Assembly (NCBI GenBank): GCA_011056555.1 | Contig: DSEQ01000001.1 | Span: 1-64,000, forward strand | DNA from: Candidatus Zixiibacteriota bacterium | GTDB lineage: Bacteria > Zixibacteria > MSB-5A5 > JAABVY01 | Direction: 5' to 3' | Length of the DNA: 64,000 bases | Part shown: positions 9,777-19,293 of the stretch, in pieces | Layout: every line of letters begins with the position of its first letter | Position numbering within the stretch: the first letter of the stretch is position 1 | Notes under the pieces: generated by a model | What the model was told of the DNA's origin: nothing | What the model saw: only the letters and a program-made list of their open reading frames with translations | Database searches by the model: none | Position numbers and translations under genes: made by a program

Positions 9777-10384
9777 TCTCTTCTCTCCGGATGGTTATTT
9801 CCATCAAGCATGCTTTTAACGATGAAAGGGAGCATCGATCCGGCCAAATCTTTGTGGGCCTGAGTGCTTATTCCAAGCCGGCGCTGTATTGCTATGGCTG
9901 TGGCCATGCCGAAAAACAGGGTGGCGAACTCCTGTGCTGATGGTCCTCCGTCGGCACCGATGACCTCGGCAACCAGGCCCTCGAGAACCTCCTGATATGA
10001 CTGGATAATGCCTCTGATCTGCTGAACCAATACCTCAACATTTCCGGAGGCCACCTCAGCCATGAAGACAAGAGGAAGCCCGTTGCTTTCATGCACAAAT
10101 TGTAAATGAACGGCCACGATCTTCTCCAGTTTGACTTCGGGCGGGAGATCTGATTCCAGCAGTTGTTTGATCGGACCCATTAAAGCGGCCTTGATTTTCT
10201 CAGTGATCGCCGTGAGCAATGCTGTCTTATCAGGGAAATAGCGATAGGCGGTAGCTTCATTGATACCGACGATATCAGCAACCTTCCTCATCGTCAGGGC
10301 CTTAATTCCTCCCTGGCGGATCAGTGACATTGCCTCGTTTATAATCTGATCCTGTCGTTTCTTTCCTTTCTTTCCAATAGCCAT
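9773..10384 (-). CDS. TetR/AcrR-family transcriptional repressor
   Basis: This 203-residue regulator has an N-terminal helix-turn-helix (MRKVADIVGINEATAYRYF) at about residues 27-45, preceded by a basic tail. The ligand-binding C-terminal part is helical and typical for AcrR proteins. It is the first gene of the efflux operon and overlaps the TolC gene by 4 nt. A strong promoter with a perfect 14-bp palindrome just after the -10 element lies 27 nt upstream. The protein very probably represses its own operon and releases it when an efflux substrate binds. Confidence 0.92.
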   Translation of the reverse strand: MAIGKKGKKRQDQIINEAMSLIRQGGIKALTMRKVADIVGINEATAYRYFPDKTALLTAITEKIKAALMGPIKQLLESDLPPEVKLEKIVAVHLQFVHESNGLPLVFMAEVASGNVEVLVQQIRGIIQSYQEVLEGLVAEVIGADGGPSAQEFATLFFGMATAIAIQRRLGISTQAHKDLAGSMLPFIVKSMLDGNNHPERRE

Positions 10385-10410
10385 AAATTCACCACGTATG
10401 CAAAGAGCCC

Positions 10411-10456
10411 AGCAAGTACTTGCTTATATTATCGGAATTGAGCGAGAGATTGTCAA
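10411..10456 (-). promoter_or_regulatory. Efflux operon promoter with TetR operator palindrome
   Basis: On the minus strand TTGACA (10456-10451) is followed after exactly 17 nt by GATAAT (10433-10428). Right behind it is AGCAAGTACTTGCT (10424-10411), a perfect 14-bp palindrome that covers the expected transcription start. This arrangement fits an autoregulating TetR repressor that blocks promoter clearance. The ATG of the regulator follows 27 nt later. Confidence 0.8.
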
Positions 10457-10928
10457 GGGATTTTTTCAAAAATATCGTCTATGACTCTAACTCATTATAT
10501 TATAATAGATAACAGGGGAAGGGTGCAATTGTGAGCGAAGGTGCGTGGTGAAGAATTTGATCCTGAATTCAACCGGTTCTGACTTTGTAAGGGAATCGCC
10601 AGAAACTGAATTCGCCATAAGCGGTTGCTATTATTGCAGTTTAGCCCCTGGCGCCGGCTATTGGGTGCAGAGTTTAAAACGGTGGTGATCCGAAGGTCGC
10701 CGGTTCAGATGCAGTTCCTTAACAAAGATAAGTTTATGAAGTGCACCGATATCGGGGATATTTTTCGGGATTACGCTCGAAAACATGACGATCTTTTGCC
10801 CGATTCCCGGAGATCCGGGCAATAACAAAATGCCCGATTCTCATGTCTGAACACAAGCATCAGGCACCTGTCTCATTATTGGGAAGGATGGATAAGTTAT
10901 GAAATATGCCGGATCAACTTCCGGGATT
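10457..10928. other. Intergenic region with stem-loops, no gene
   Basis: About 470 nt between the efflux promoter and the end of the Tad operon. The frame at 10625-10825 has no binding site or motif and is taken as chance. Around 10797-10835 the word TTGCCCG / CGGGCAA occurs several times in both orientations and can form nested hairpins. They lack a T-tract, so they are not clear intrinsic terminators, though they lie where the Tad operon should end. Confidence 0.4.
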
Positions 10929-11033
10929 TCAAAAGTTCCTGTGGGTCTGCTTTTTCAGCCTCGAATTTCTCCTGGCGAAGTAAAGCAATCCCAGGATGAC
11001 CGCCACGACGATCAGAATTATGGTTGTTGACAT
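10929..11033 (-). CDS. Small single-span membrane peptide at end of Tad operon
   Basis: This 34-residue frame is too short for the ORF track. It starts at the ATG at 11033-11031, with AAGGAG 7 nt upstream. It encodes a hydrophobic N-terminal helix (TIILIVVAVILGLLYFA) followed by a basic tail (RRNSRLKKQ), which predicts one membrane span with the tail in the cytoplasm. It begins 25 nt after the TadC stop, so it is probably the last gene of the pilus operon. Its role is unknown; a small partner of the TadB/TadC platform is a guess. Confidence 0.6.
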   Translation of the reverse strand: MSTTIILIVVAVILGLLYFARRNSRLKKQTHRNF

Positions 11034-11058
11034 GGGAATCTCCTTACAATTGGTTTTC

Positions 11059-11967
11059 TTATACCACAGTTGAAAGTGTTTTATACATAATAATCAGCGC
11101 AGGCCCGACCAGAATGACCAGCAGTTCGGGAAATATTAGAAGGACCAGCGGGAATACCAGCTTCACCGAGGTCTTGTTGGCTCTTTCCTCGGCATTCTGC
11201 CTGCGTTTGAACCTCATTGAATCCGCTAAGACTCTCAATGATTCGGCGATGCTTGTTCCCAGCTTCTCGGCCTGGATCAGGGTGATTGCCAACGACCTGA
11301 TTTCCTCCACCCCGGTCCTGTCGGCCAGATTCCTGAAGGCATCCTGTTTGGAACCGCCGATCAGGAATTCCTGGGTTAGAAGGTGCAGCTCCTCGTACAG
11401 GGGGTTTCTGCTGCCGCGATTTTCATTCACTATTCTATGAATGGCCGCGGTGAAACTCAGGCCGGCCTCAGCACAGACAACCATCAGATCCAGGACATTG
11501 GGAACCGCTCTTCTGATTTCTTCTCTGCGCTTAACAATTTTGTGCATGACCCAGATTTTGGGGATAACGGCTCCCACAACAACACCCACGAATATAATTG
11601 CGGTCATTTCCGCCGAATTGAGGTGCAGGTAGAAACCGAGCATCGCTGCTGATACAGTAAAAAACAAGGTGGTCAGCAGCCTGCTGCCGTAATAATTCGA
11701 TACACTCTGGGGCTTTCTGTATCCAGCCTTGGCCAGCCATAATTTGATATAAGATGACTGCTGATTGTTCTCCCCCCAGAGAGAGAGACCTTTCTTGCGT
11801 GCGGCATTTGACTTCTTCTTCAGGTACTCCGCGTTATTCTGCAACTCTCCCAACCTGCGCCTGAGAGGATTTTTGGCCCTGGAGTACATGTAGAGTAATG
11901 TAAATGCCAGCAAAAAGCCGGATACGAAAACGAAGGAAATAATTAAATATATATCCATTACATCCAC
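11059..11967 (-). CDS. tadC: Tad pilus inner-membrane platform protein TadC
   Basis: This 302-residue protein contains a T2SSF (GspF-like) domain. A membrane helix near the N-terminus is followed by a basic cytoplasmic stretch, two middle helices, the conserved domain (EIRRAVPNVLDLMVVCAEAG...AA) and C-terminal helices. TadB and TadC together form the inner-membrane platform on which the TadA ATPase assembles Flp pilin. Its start abuts the tadB stop. Order and size match TadC in other Tad loci. Confidence 0.9.
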   Translation of the reverse strand: MDVMDIYLIISFVFVSGFLLAFTLLYMYSRAKNPLRRRLGELQNNAEYLKKKSNAARKKGLSLWGENNQQSSYIKLWLAKAGYRKPQSVSNYYGSRLLTTLFFTVSAAMLGFYLHLNSAEMTAIIFVGVVVGAVIPKIWVMHKIVKRREEIRRAVPNVLDLMVVCAEAGLSFTAAIHRIVNENRGSRNPLYEELHLLTQEFLIGGSKQDAFRNLADRTGVEEIRSLAITLIQAEKLGTSIAESLRVLADSMRFKRRQNAEERANKTSVKLVFPLVLLIFPELLVILVGPALIIMYKTLSTVV

Positions 11968-12939
11968 CTATAGCCTGATGTTGACTATTTTTCTTATGAC
12001 AAAGATTCCAATTATCTGCATGATTACCGCAGCAATAAGAAGATAATTACCTATCTTCTCTTCAATAAGCACCATCACGTAATCAGGGTTTAGCAGATAA
12101 ATAGCTGCGGCCATTATTATGGGCAGAAGGATCAGGATCATACCGGAGAACCTGCCATGCACGGTCTTTGTTTTCACTTCTCTTTTCAGTCTCAGCCTGT
12201 CCCTGATTGTCCTGGCTGTTTTGCCCAGAACCTCGGCCAGGTTGCCGCCGGTTTTCTTATGAATAATCAGCGCAGTCAAGAATATTTCCAGGTCATCGCT
12301 GGGGACCCTGGTCTTGAGGTTATTCAGGGCCTCGGGCAGCTCGATGCCGAGGTTTTGTTCCTCGTAGGTTATTGCCATTTCGAGTCCCAGAGGATCGGGT
12401 ATTTCCTGCACCACCATTTTCAATGCCGAATCGAAAGAGAATCCCGCCTTGAGGGCATTGACGATCATATCCAGAGCCTCTGGAAGCAGGTTTTCAAATT
12501 CTTCCAGCCTCTTCCGCTTTTTCAGAAGGAGATAAAGGTATGGTATTGCTACTCCGGCTGTTCCCAATGCCAGCGCTATCGCCATATCGCTGAGCACATG
12601 ATATCCGAATAACAGCAGCAGAGCTCCCAGGGAGAGCATGCTTAAAACCAGTGTGCCCAGGTTTACCGAAACTCCCGATTGAGTGATCAGGAGCTGCAGA
12701 TTCCTGGAGAACCTGAATTTCATTAAGAAACTGTTCAGCAATGGTATCTTGCTGAGCTTGTTATCTTTTATAAGCGAGTGCAGGAAATCATCCTGACTTT
12801 CGCCCCCGGCAGCAATTCCATTCATTCTCATCTTCAAGCGCCTGCTTTCGCTGCTCATTCGCTTGCGCAGGACCAGAAAGAGGCCGAATGTTACGAAGAA
12901 TACCGCCGTAAAAACCAGAATTGCTATCTTGATTAACAT
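11968..12939 (-). CDS. tadB: Tad pilus inner-membrane platform protein TadB
   Basis: This 323-residue T2SSF-family protein has an N-terminal membrane helix, two central helices (about residues 95-140), a cytoplasmic GspF-like domain (LPEALDMIVNALKAGFSFDSAL) and C-terminal membrane helices. It is the partner of TadC in the platform. It lies 11 nt after tadA/cpaF and directly before tadC, the usual order. The paralogy to TadC is visible in the LPEALDMI / VPNVLDLM motif shared by both. Confidence 0.9.
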   Translation of the reverse strand: MLIKIAILVFTAVFFVTFGLFLVLRKRMSSESRRLKMRMNGIAAGGESQDDFLHSLIKDNKLSKIPLLNSFLMKFRFSRNLQLLITQSGVSVNLGTLVLSMLSLGALLLLFGYHVLSDMAIALALGTAGVAIPYLYLLLKKRKRLEEFENLLPEALDMIVNALKAGFSFDSALKMVVQEIPDPLGLEMAITYEEQNLGIELPEALNNLKTRVPSDDLEIFLTALIIHKKTGGNLAEVLGKTARTIRDRLRLKREVKTKTVHGRFSGMILILLPIIMAAAIYLLNPDYVMVLIEEKIGNYLLIAAVIMQIIGIFVIRKIVNIRL

Positions 12940-12950
12940 GGATAGTGCTC

Positions 12951-14297
12951 CTACAAATTAAATACATCCGTCTGAAGTTTAACTCCCGACGAAAGGATAC
13001 GGTCCAGCGAGCGCGGACGGATCCCTGTCGCTCTGTATTGACCGATTACTTCCCCCTCCTCGCCAACTCCGGTTCTATCAAACTTGAAAATTTCCTGCAT
13101 CGTGATCGTGTCATGCTCCATTCCGACTATCTCGGAAATGCTCGAGATCTTTCGGGATCCATCGCTGAAGCGGTTGATCTGTATTACAATGTCGATAGCA
13201 GAGCTTATCAGCTGCCGAATAGCTTTCTCGCGAATCTCAATGCCGGCCAGAAGCATCAGGGTCTCAAGTCGCAGCAGAACATCCCTGGAGCTGTTGGCAT
13301 GAACTGTGGTCAGGGAGCCGTCATGACCTGTGTTCATGGCCTGTAACATGTCGTAAATTTCGGCTCCTCTGACCTCTCCGATGATTATTCGGTTGGGTCT
13401 CATCCTGAGCGCGTTTCGGACCAGATCTCTTTGCTCGACCGTGCCTCTGCCCTCGATATTGGCAGGCCTGGTCTCGAGCCTGATCACATGCGGCTGTTGC
13501 AGCTTCAACTCGGCCGAATCCTCAATAGTAATAATCCGCTCCTCGGTCGGAATATATCCCGACAAGATATTCAGAAGGGTGGTTTTACCGGCGCCGGTCC
13601 CGCCCGAGATAATGATGTTCAATCTGCTTTTTACCGCGCCCTGGAGGAATTGCAGCATGGGCATGGAGATAGAATTGTTTTTCAAAAGGTCATTCATGCT
13701 GAGGACATCAGTCCTGAACTTTCTGATAGAAAGCATCGGACCATCGATCGCGATGGGTGGAATTACCGCATTCACACGGGAGCCGTCTGGCAGCCGCGCA
13801 TCAGCCATGGGCGAAGATTCATCCACCCTTCGGCCGACTTTGGATAATATTCTGTCGATGATCAGCATGACGTGACTGTCGCTTTTAAATTTTGTTTCGG
13901 TAAGCATCAATTTGCCGTTTTTCTCGATATACACCTGGCCGTGGGTATTGACCAGGATATCGGATATGTCCTGATCATGGGTATATCTTTCAATCGGCCC
14001 CAGCCCGAGAGTTTCGTTCTGGATTTCATTTATCAGCCGCTCTTTGTTTTCCTGGCTTAGAAAAATATTCTCTTCCGCCACCAGTATTTCGGTGATCTCC
14101 CGAATCTGTGCGCGCAGCAAGGCCTGGTCCAGATTGGCCAGCGCTGCCAAATTGAGCCTTTCGACCAGCTTCTGGTGGAGCTGGGTCTTCAATTCCTCAA
14201 AGCTATCGCGCCTTTGCTGCAGGGTCTCTGAATCCCCGCTCTGAAAGGGCTGGCTGGCTGGAATTCTCTCTCCCTCTGAGTTCTTTCTAAAATTCAT
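12951..14297 (-). CDS. cpaF: Tad pilus assembly ATPase TadA/CpaF
   Basis: This 448-residue hexameric ATPase of the type II/IV secretion family powers Flp pilus polymerisation. It has an N-terminal helical domain, Walker A GGTGAGKTT at about residues 225-233, an Asp box, Walker B (RIIIGEVRGAE) and a His box (TGHDGSLTTVHAN). It is cytoplasmic and binds the TadB/TadC platform. It sits 21 nt after tadZ and 11 nt before tadB. Confidence 0.95.
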   Translation of the reverse strand: MNFRKNSEGERIPASQPFQSGDSETLQQRRDSFEELKTQLHQKLVERLNLAALANLDQALLRAQIREITEILVAEENIFLSQENKERLINEIQNETLGLGPIERYTHDQDISDILVNTHGQVYIEKNGKLMLTETKFKSDSHVMLIIDRILSKVGRRVDESSPMADARLPDGSRVNAVIPPIAIDGPMLSIRKFRTDVLSMNDLLKNNSISMPMLQFLQGAVKSRLNIIISGGTGAGKTTLLNILSGYIPTEERIITIEDSAELKLQQPHVIRLETRPANIEGRGTVEQRDLVRNALRMRPNRIIIGEVRGAEIYDMLQAMNTGHDGSLTTVHANSSRDVLLRLETLMLLAGIEIREKAIRQLISSAIDIVIQINRFSDGSRKISSISEIVGMEHDTITMQEIFKFDRTGVGEEGEVIGQYRATGIRPRSLDRILSSGVKLQTDVFNL

Positions 14298-14318
14298 AAC
14301 TTAAATCCCAATCTAAGA

Positions 14319-15485
14319 TTAACTGCTTCTTTTGGTTTTGTGGCTAAAGTTTCCATTAGTCATAACCCTGGCAAGTTTGAAAATGCTCTTGCCTACATTG
14401 GTCATGCGTTTCTCCCCGATCAAAGGCAATCCGGAGTCGATAGCGTTGATTGAAGCCTTGTAATTGTTCGGAATCGACCAGAACACCGGGAAATCAAGAA
14501 TTCTCTCAATCTCTTCGACTTTGATCTTGTCCCTCTTGTTGAAACGATTGACGACAATCTTGATCTTGTTCTCGTCATAGCCAAGATTCCTGAGATAATC
14601 AAGGGTCTTGCGTGTTGCCCGTATGGCCGGAATACTGGAGACTGAAACAAGGAAGATATAGTCGGATTGGGCGAAGACCTCGAGATTCTTGGAATCAAAG
14701 GAGTGGGATGTATCAACCAGGACATATGGATACATCGATTTGAGATGATCCAGTATCTGGCCGATATGAACGGAACTTATTCCATTTGAATCGGCCGGAT
14801 TTGTTGGCTCGGCCAGAATAGAGATGCCGAGTTTATGATGTGTCATGCAGCTCTGCAACTTGGTTCCGTCGACCCGGCCCTCACTGTCGCATGCATCTAC
14901 TATATTATATTGAGGAGCAAGGTCGAGAAAACTGGTCACATCACCGAGCTGCAGGTCGAGGTCAAAAATCGCCGCTTTCTGTTTTGAAATCCTGGCCAGT
15001 GCACCGGCTATGTTAACAGCCAGGGTAGTGACCCCCAAACCGCCTTTTTTGCTGAATACACTGATGACCTTGCTTTTTGGCGGGCCAACCTGAGCCATAC
15101 GCTGTTTTTTCAATACGATTCGTTCCACTGCCCTTTTAAATTCCTCTATTTCAAGAGGTTTGCCGAAAAATTCCTGGGCACCGGAACGCAGGGCGGTCAG
15201 TATCAATTCAGGCTCCTGGATTGTGGAGCTGATAAAGATGGCGGTATCCGGATATTCGATGCTGATTTTGCTGGAGATGGCAAAGATATTCTCAACATCA
15301 CCGGACCTGTGAAGATCGATCAGTATTATATCCGGCCTGAGAGATTCCATATTCTCATAGCACGTCTGGATATCGCCGATCTCGGATATGAGCCTGATTT
15401 CCTCGATCTCGTCAATGTGGTCCTTGATCACATTGTGCAAGGAATCATCCGCCTGTACCATTATTATTGTCAACTGTTCATTCAC
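14319..15485 (-). CDS. cpaE: Pilus localisation ATPase TadZ/CpaE
   Basis: This 388-residue protein has two parts. An N-terminal receiver-like domain (about 1-120) keeps an aspartate in DIILIDLH. It is followed by a ParA/MinD-type ATPase with the deviant P-loop KKGGLGVTT, in which the second lysine is replaced, as is usual for TadZ. In other bacteria TadZ places the pilus machine at a pole. It lies between the TadG-like gene and cpaF in the operon. Confidence 0.9.
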   Translation of the reverse strand: MNEQLTIIMVQADDSLHNVIKDHIDEIEEIRLISEIGDIQTCYENMESLRPDIILIDLHRSGDVENIFAISSKISIEYPDTAIFISSTIQEPELILTALRSGAQEFFGKPLEIEEFKRAVERIVLKKQRMAQVGPPKSKVISVFSKKGGLGVTTLAVNIAGALARISKQKAAIFDLDLQLGDVTSFLDLAPQYNIVDACDSEGRVDGTKLQSCMTHHKLGISILAEPTNPADSNGISSVHIGQILDHLKSMYPYVLVDTSHSFDSKNLEVFAQSDYIFLVSVSSIPAIRATRKTLDYLRNLGYDENKIKIVVNRFNKRDKIKVEEIERILDFPVFWSIPNNYKASINAIDSGLPLIGEKRMTNVGKSIFKLARVMTNGNFSHKTKRSS

Positions 15486-15503
15486 TTTTGTCCTCCGATA
15501 TTT

Positions 15504-16607
15504 TTACTCCACCAGAACCGACTTGAATAAAAATCCGTCCTCGCAGTCCTCGCATATTTCCCCATCACTTGCTCGCTTAATAAAGCGGGCGGTAACATCA
15601 CTGCCGTTATGGTTTTCGATGAAAGCCGCGATAATTTTGACAACAACCAGATAGTCCCTGCCATTGGAGTCAGTCTGAACTCCCAGGCTGGGGTCAAAGG
15701 CACAAACTTTAATTATCCGGGGACTGGTCGGATAAGCTGAGTTTATTATCGTTCCTGTTACCGGGTCCCACTCGGCGGTGGGATCCAGGGCAATCAGATC
15801 CCCAACTCCCTGGGCTGTCGGTCCCACCATATTACCGGGCTCGATCTGGAGATAATCGCCAACTGAGATATTGAACGGCTCGCACTCTGCAATCCACTGC
15901 CTGTAGGCATCCGCTCCTGTTATCACGGGATCGCCGGTGTTGATGGCACCGAAATCAACGGCATAATACCATCCTGTCCTGGGAGACTTATTTGCGTTTC
16001 TCAACTTCAAAGTTATCTGGACACCGACATCATCGGGAACCTTGTAGCCGGTTATATCAGGGTCGTAGTATTCGCCCACATCATAGGTACTATCTATGTC
16101 GGCATCATCCCACTGGTCGGGAAAGCACCAGGGCTTAAGGCAATCAGTACCGCCAATTGGGTAGACCCGGGCTGTGGCTCGGGCCCGCATTTCGCCCAGG
16201 TTGTCGAACAGGGGATCCAGAATCTTCAAAAAATAGAGCCTGACCGGATCTTTGGTCGCCTTTGTTCGATTGGTGTAGACAGTAATCCTGTTTTCATCCG
16301 GGAAGGTTACATCGCCCTCGTCAATGATTACATGCTGCATTGAATCCTGAACAGCATAGTTCATACCGGCCACCGCTATCGCATCCTGGGCGGCGATCTC
16401 CTGATTGCCCGCGCTCAGGTAATAGCCGGTCGCCCCGGCTATTGCGGCGGCATCCGCGGCATTTTGAAGCTGCGTCTTGGCCAGCAGGATCAGGGACACG
16501 TCTATTGCCAGTACCGAGAAAGCGAAGATCATGACAATGGCAACTGCCACCATTATCATGCTTGCGCCTCTATTATTGTTTATATTCGAGATCATGATGA
16601 TCGCCAC
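15504..16607 (-). CDS. TadG-like pseudopilin / Tad-domain protein
   Basis: This 367-residue protein has an N-terminal hydrophobic helix typical of Tad/TadG proteins (GASMIMVAVAIVMIFAFSVLAIDVSL), followed by the conserved AKTQLQNAADAAAIAGA. The large remainder should be exported. It contains four cysteines in two pairs, CLKPWC and CEDCED, which could form disulfides outside the cell. It is a minor pilin-like or anchoring component of the Tad system. It starts 1 nt after the secretin stop and ends 19 nt before tadZ. Confidence 0.82.
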   Translation of the reverse strand: MAIIMISNINNNRGASMIMVAVAIVMIFAFSVLAIDVSLILLAKTQLQNAADAAAIAGATGYYLSAGNQEIAAQDAIAVAGMNYAVQDSMQHVIIDEGDVTFPDENRITVYTNRTKATKDPVRLYFLKILDPLFDNLGEMRARATARVYPIGGTDCLKPWCFPDQWDDADIDSTYDVGEYYDPDITGYKVPDDVGVQITLKLRNANKSPRTGWYYAVDFGAINTGDPVITGADAYRQWIAECEPFNISVGDYLQIEPGNMVGPTAQGVGDLIALDPTAEWDPVTGTIINSAYPTSPRIIKVCAFDPSLGVQTDSNGRDYLVVVKIIAAFIENHNGSDVTARFIKRASDGEICEDCEDGFLFKSVLVE

Positions 16608-16608
16608 C

Positions 16609-17880
16609 TCACTCGCTTAGATGCTCCGCATTTTCAAAGGATGAATCGGACATTTCCTCAGGTCCCTCAACAGGCTGCTTTTCAGGGGATGAGTTTTCCG
16701 CAGGCGAGCTTTCCGGAGCTGAACTTCCCTGAAGAGGCTCCTTACTCTTCTTTTGAGGCTTAACCGCTTTCTCCTCGTCTTTCTCAAACGGGAGAGGCGG
16801 AATCACCTCGTCTTCCACAGAGGTGATGATCCTGGGAGAAACGATAATCAGCAGTTCCGTTTCCATCTTCGAGGTCTGTTTATGACTGAAGAAGAAACCG
16901 AGAATGGGAATATGTCCGAGGATCGGAATTCTCTTGATTGTCTCGAAAGACTCGCTCGACAAAAGGCCGCCCATGACTATGGACTGACCCGAATTCAATT
17001 CCACAATTGCATCGGCTTTGCGCGTTCTCAGCGCCGGAATATCAAAGCCCCCGTATGTGACCGCATTGGTGTAGTCGAGGCTGGAGACCTCCGGCATTAT
17101 TCTCAGGTTGACCAGGTTTGTGTCCACAACGGTGGGGACAAAGTCGAGCATGATACCGAATTCTTTCCATTCTATCGTCACAGTGGGCACGCCTCCGGCC
17201 GACACCGATTGTGCCACCGGGACCGGGATCTCGCCACCCACGAGGAAACTGGCCTGTTCCCCGCTCAGGCAGAGCAGATGCGGATTGGCCAGCAGCTCGA
17301 GGTCGCCCTTTCTCTGCATGGTCCGAATGACTGCGGATATTTCCTGGTTGTCTCCCAGCCATCTGATCACACCGGAGATATTCGGGCTGGCGGGCAGGCT
17401 CATGCTTGTCGGATCGGGAGTGGTAACTTCGCCGGCATAGGAGCCCAAAATTTTTGTACCCTCTGCTATATGCCTGTCGTCATCATCAATAAATAAGAAG
17501 TCAAAACCATACTCCGAAAGGGCCGTTTTATTCACCTCGGCCACCTGCACATCCAGGACCACCTGCTGGCCGCTTGTATTGCGGTCCACTTTAATTTCGT
17601 AGGATGTCAGTTTTTCTGATTCACCCCAGACTATCAGCGAGGTTTCGCCCTGCTCCTTGCCGATGACCACCAGTGCGGTGGCGGTTATCGAGACCACATC
17701 GGCAACATCTTCATTAGCAAGTGAAACAGCCTTGATTACTTCGTGATATTTGATCACGGTGGACTTGCCTTTTGTGACCCTTATCAGCTGATCCTGTGCG
17801 TTAAGACTTGAGACGCACATCAGCAGCAGGGCCGCAATTACCACCATTTCAAAAGCCGGTTTTAGGATTCTATATTTCAA
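16609..17880 (-). CDS. cpaC: Tad pilus outer-membrane secretin CpaC/RcpA
   Basis: This 423-residue secretin has a signal peptide (to about residue 28), the N-terminal pilus domain (VTKGKSTVIKYHEVIKAVSLAN) and a BON-like linker. The secretin core contains the VPVAQ and RIPILGHIPILGFFF motifs that line the gate. The C-terminal 60 residues are proline, serine and glutamate rich. It forms the outer-membrane ring through which the Flp pilus leaves, so the cell is diderm. It sits 43 nt behind cpaB. Confidence 0.93.
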   Translation of the reverse strand: MKYRILKPAFEMVVIAALLLMCVSSLNAQDQLIRVTKGKSTVIKYHEVIKAVSLANEDVADVVSITATALVVIGKEQGETSLIVWGESEKLTSYEIKVDRNTSGQQVVLDVQVAEVNKTALSEYGFDFLFIDDDDRHIAEGTKILGSYAGEVTTPDPTSMSLPASPNISGVIRWLGDNQEISAVIRTMQRKGDLELLANPHLLCLSGEQASFLVGGEIPVPVAQSVSAGGVPTVTIEWKEFGIMLDFVPTVVDTNLVNLRIMPEVSSLDYTNAVTYGGFDIPALRTRKADAIVELNSGQSIVMGGLLSSESFETIKRIPILGHIPILGFFFSHKQTSKMETELLIIVSPRIITSVEDEVIPPLPFEKDEEKAVKPQKKSKEPLQGSSAPESSPAENSSPEKQPVEGPEEMSDSSFENAEHLSE

Positions 17881-17923
17881 TTCGGATCTCCTTTCCCCAA
17901 ATCGCCATCGGTCAATCTATCGA

Positions 17924-18793
17924 TTATTTATTGGATTCCCTGTCTACCTTTTCTTCAGCCATCGCCGGAACCTCGGTTTTCTTCGCAGCTCCTCTGAAGA
18001 TCACAAGCGAATCGGATTCCTTAACCGGCTCCTCCTTTTTCACCACCACTCTGGGCTTGGTCACTTTGGGAGCGGGCTTGGGCTTGGGCTTGGCATTATC
18101 TTTCAGAATCTCGGTCTTGCTGATCGGACTCATCGGAACAACTTCATTGTCAGCACGATTTCTCAGAGCCAGATGGAGTTTTCCCTCCTGGGATGCCAGG
18201 GCCAGATCCTGCACGCCTTTGGCATCAACCAGCAATGTAACAGCCTGTACGGTAATGACCTTATCGCCTTTCTGCTCGGTCTTTTCGCCTGCCGCCAGCA
18301 CTTCTACCTTCTGCAGGATAGTCTTGGCCATAGCGTCTCTGCGGCTGCCGTAATCATCTACTGTCAGAATTACATCGACCATATCACCCGGGAGAATAAA
18401 GCCTGAGACCCCGGATACCTTGTCCACCTGGATCGAGGCGGCGCGCATATTCGGCTCAATCAAAAGCGACAGCCCGCCTCCGATGGAGGAAAGTTTGGAA
18501 TTCAGGATAGGCTCATTTTCCTTCAGGAAGACCTTGGTTATCTGGCCTTTCAGGCTGTCAATCTCCGCATAGGCGTTTTTGGGGACGCTCGTGGCCGGGT
18601 ACATCACCACCCTCATGTCCTGCGGCTCAAGTGTTTCCCCGAATGTCAGATCATGGCTGGCAACCACCACCGGCGTCAGCTCCGGTCCCTTTTCGCCGGG
18701 ATTGTTCTTCAGGTAATAATAGGCCATGACACTGGCCGCGGCGCCGCATACGAGCGCCAAAAATATCACCAAAATTATTCCGATGTTTCTCAT
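17924..18793 (-). CDS. cpaB: Tad pilus protein CpaB/RcpC
   Basis: This 289-residue protein has an N-terminal membrane anchor and an SAF domain at about residues 40-100 (VVVASHDLTFGETLEPQDMRV), followed by the RcpC/CpaB domain. The C-terminus holds a KPKPKPAPKVTKPRVVVKK run, very basic and proline-rich, that could reach through or bind peptidoglycan. CpaB modulates the secretin. It precedes cpaC in the operon, as is common. Confidence 0.9.
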   Translation of the reverse strand: MRNIGIILVIFLALVCGAAASVMAYYYLKNNPGEKGPELTPVVVASHDLTFGETLEPQDMRVVMYPATSVPKNAYAEIDSLKGQITKVFLKENEPILNSKLSSIGGGLSLLIEPNMRAASIQVDKVSGVSGFILPGDMVDVILTVDDYGSRRDAMAKTILQKVEVLAAGEKTEQKGDKVITVQAVTLLVDAKGVQDLALASQEGKLHLALRNRADNEVVPMSPISKTEILKDNAKPKPKPAPKVTKPRVVVKKEEPVKESDSLVIFRGAAKKTEVPAMAEEKVDRESNK

Positions 18794-18882
18794 CTTGAAT
18801 ATCCTTCCAAAAATCTCATCTTATTGAACCCGTCATATTTCATCATTAGAACTCTATTTCAATTACTGCATCTGAAATTCGA

Positions 18883-19281
18883 TCAGCCCTCATATTTCAT
18901 TATCGTCGTTCCTTGCAGTTCTATTACCCCCGCAAATGTACCAAGTATGCCCAAACTCAATACTTCGAAATCAGAAGTGACCGATACCCTCACGGTTTTT
19001 GTGGCGGCGTCGTACTGCATGGTTATATTTTTGGGCGCCACGTTGGATGCGGAGAGAACCTCCTGCACCCTGGTTTGAATTGAAACGGTATCGCTCAAAT
19101 CTGAAACAGAGGCCAGGCGGGCGCCCTCCCGCGAGGCTGTATGCAGAACATTGGTTACCATAATAGCCCTGCCGAATTCGGTGATTCCGAACAGGATCAA
19201 GAGCAAAATGGGCAGAACCAATGCGAACTCTATGATAGAGTTGCCTTTTTTATTCCTGAATATCCTGGATTTGAAAGCCAT
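18883..19281 (-). CDS. tadE: TadE-like minor pilin
   Basis: This 132-residue protein begins with a short basic stretch, then GNSIIEFALVLPILLLILFGITEFGRA, the TadE signature. The glycine before NSIIEF offers a prepilin-like cleavage site. The remainder is a small exported domain. It follows the prepilin peptidase gene at 12 nt and precedes cpaB at 89 nt. It is probably processed by the TadV-type peptidase encoded just upstream. Confidence 0.85.
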   Translation of the reverse strand: MAFKSRIFRNKKGNSIIEFALVLPILLLILFGITEFGRAIMVTNVLHTASREGARLASVSDLSDTVSIQTRVQEVLSASNVAPKNITMQYDAATKTVRVSVTSDFEVLSLGILGTFAGVIELQGTTIMKYEG

Positions 19282-19293
19282 AACATTATCCTC

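Noticed and set aside
10625-10825. 66-codon ORF between the efflux and Tad operons
   Set aside because: No binding site, no recognisable motif, and it runs into a palindrome-rich stretch.
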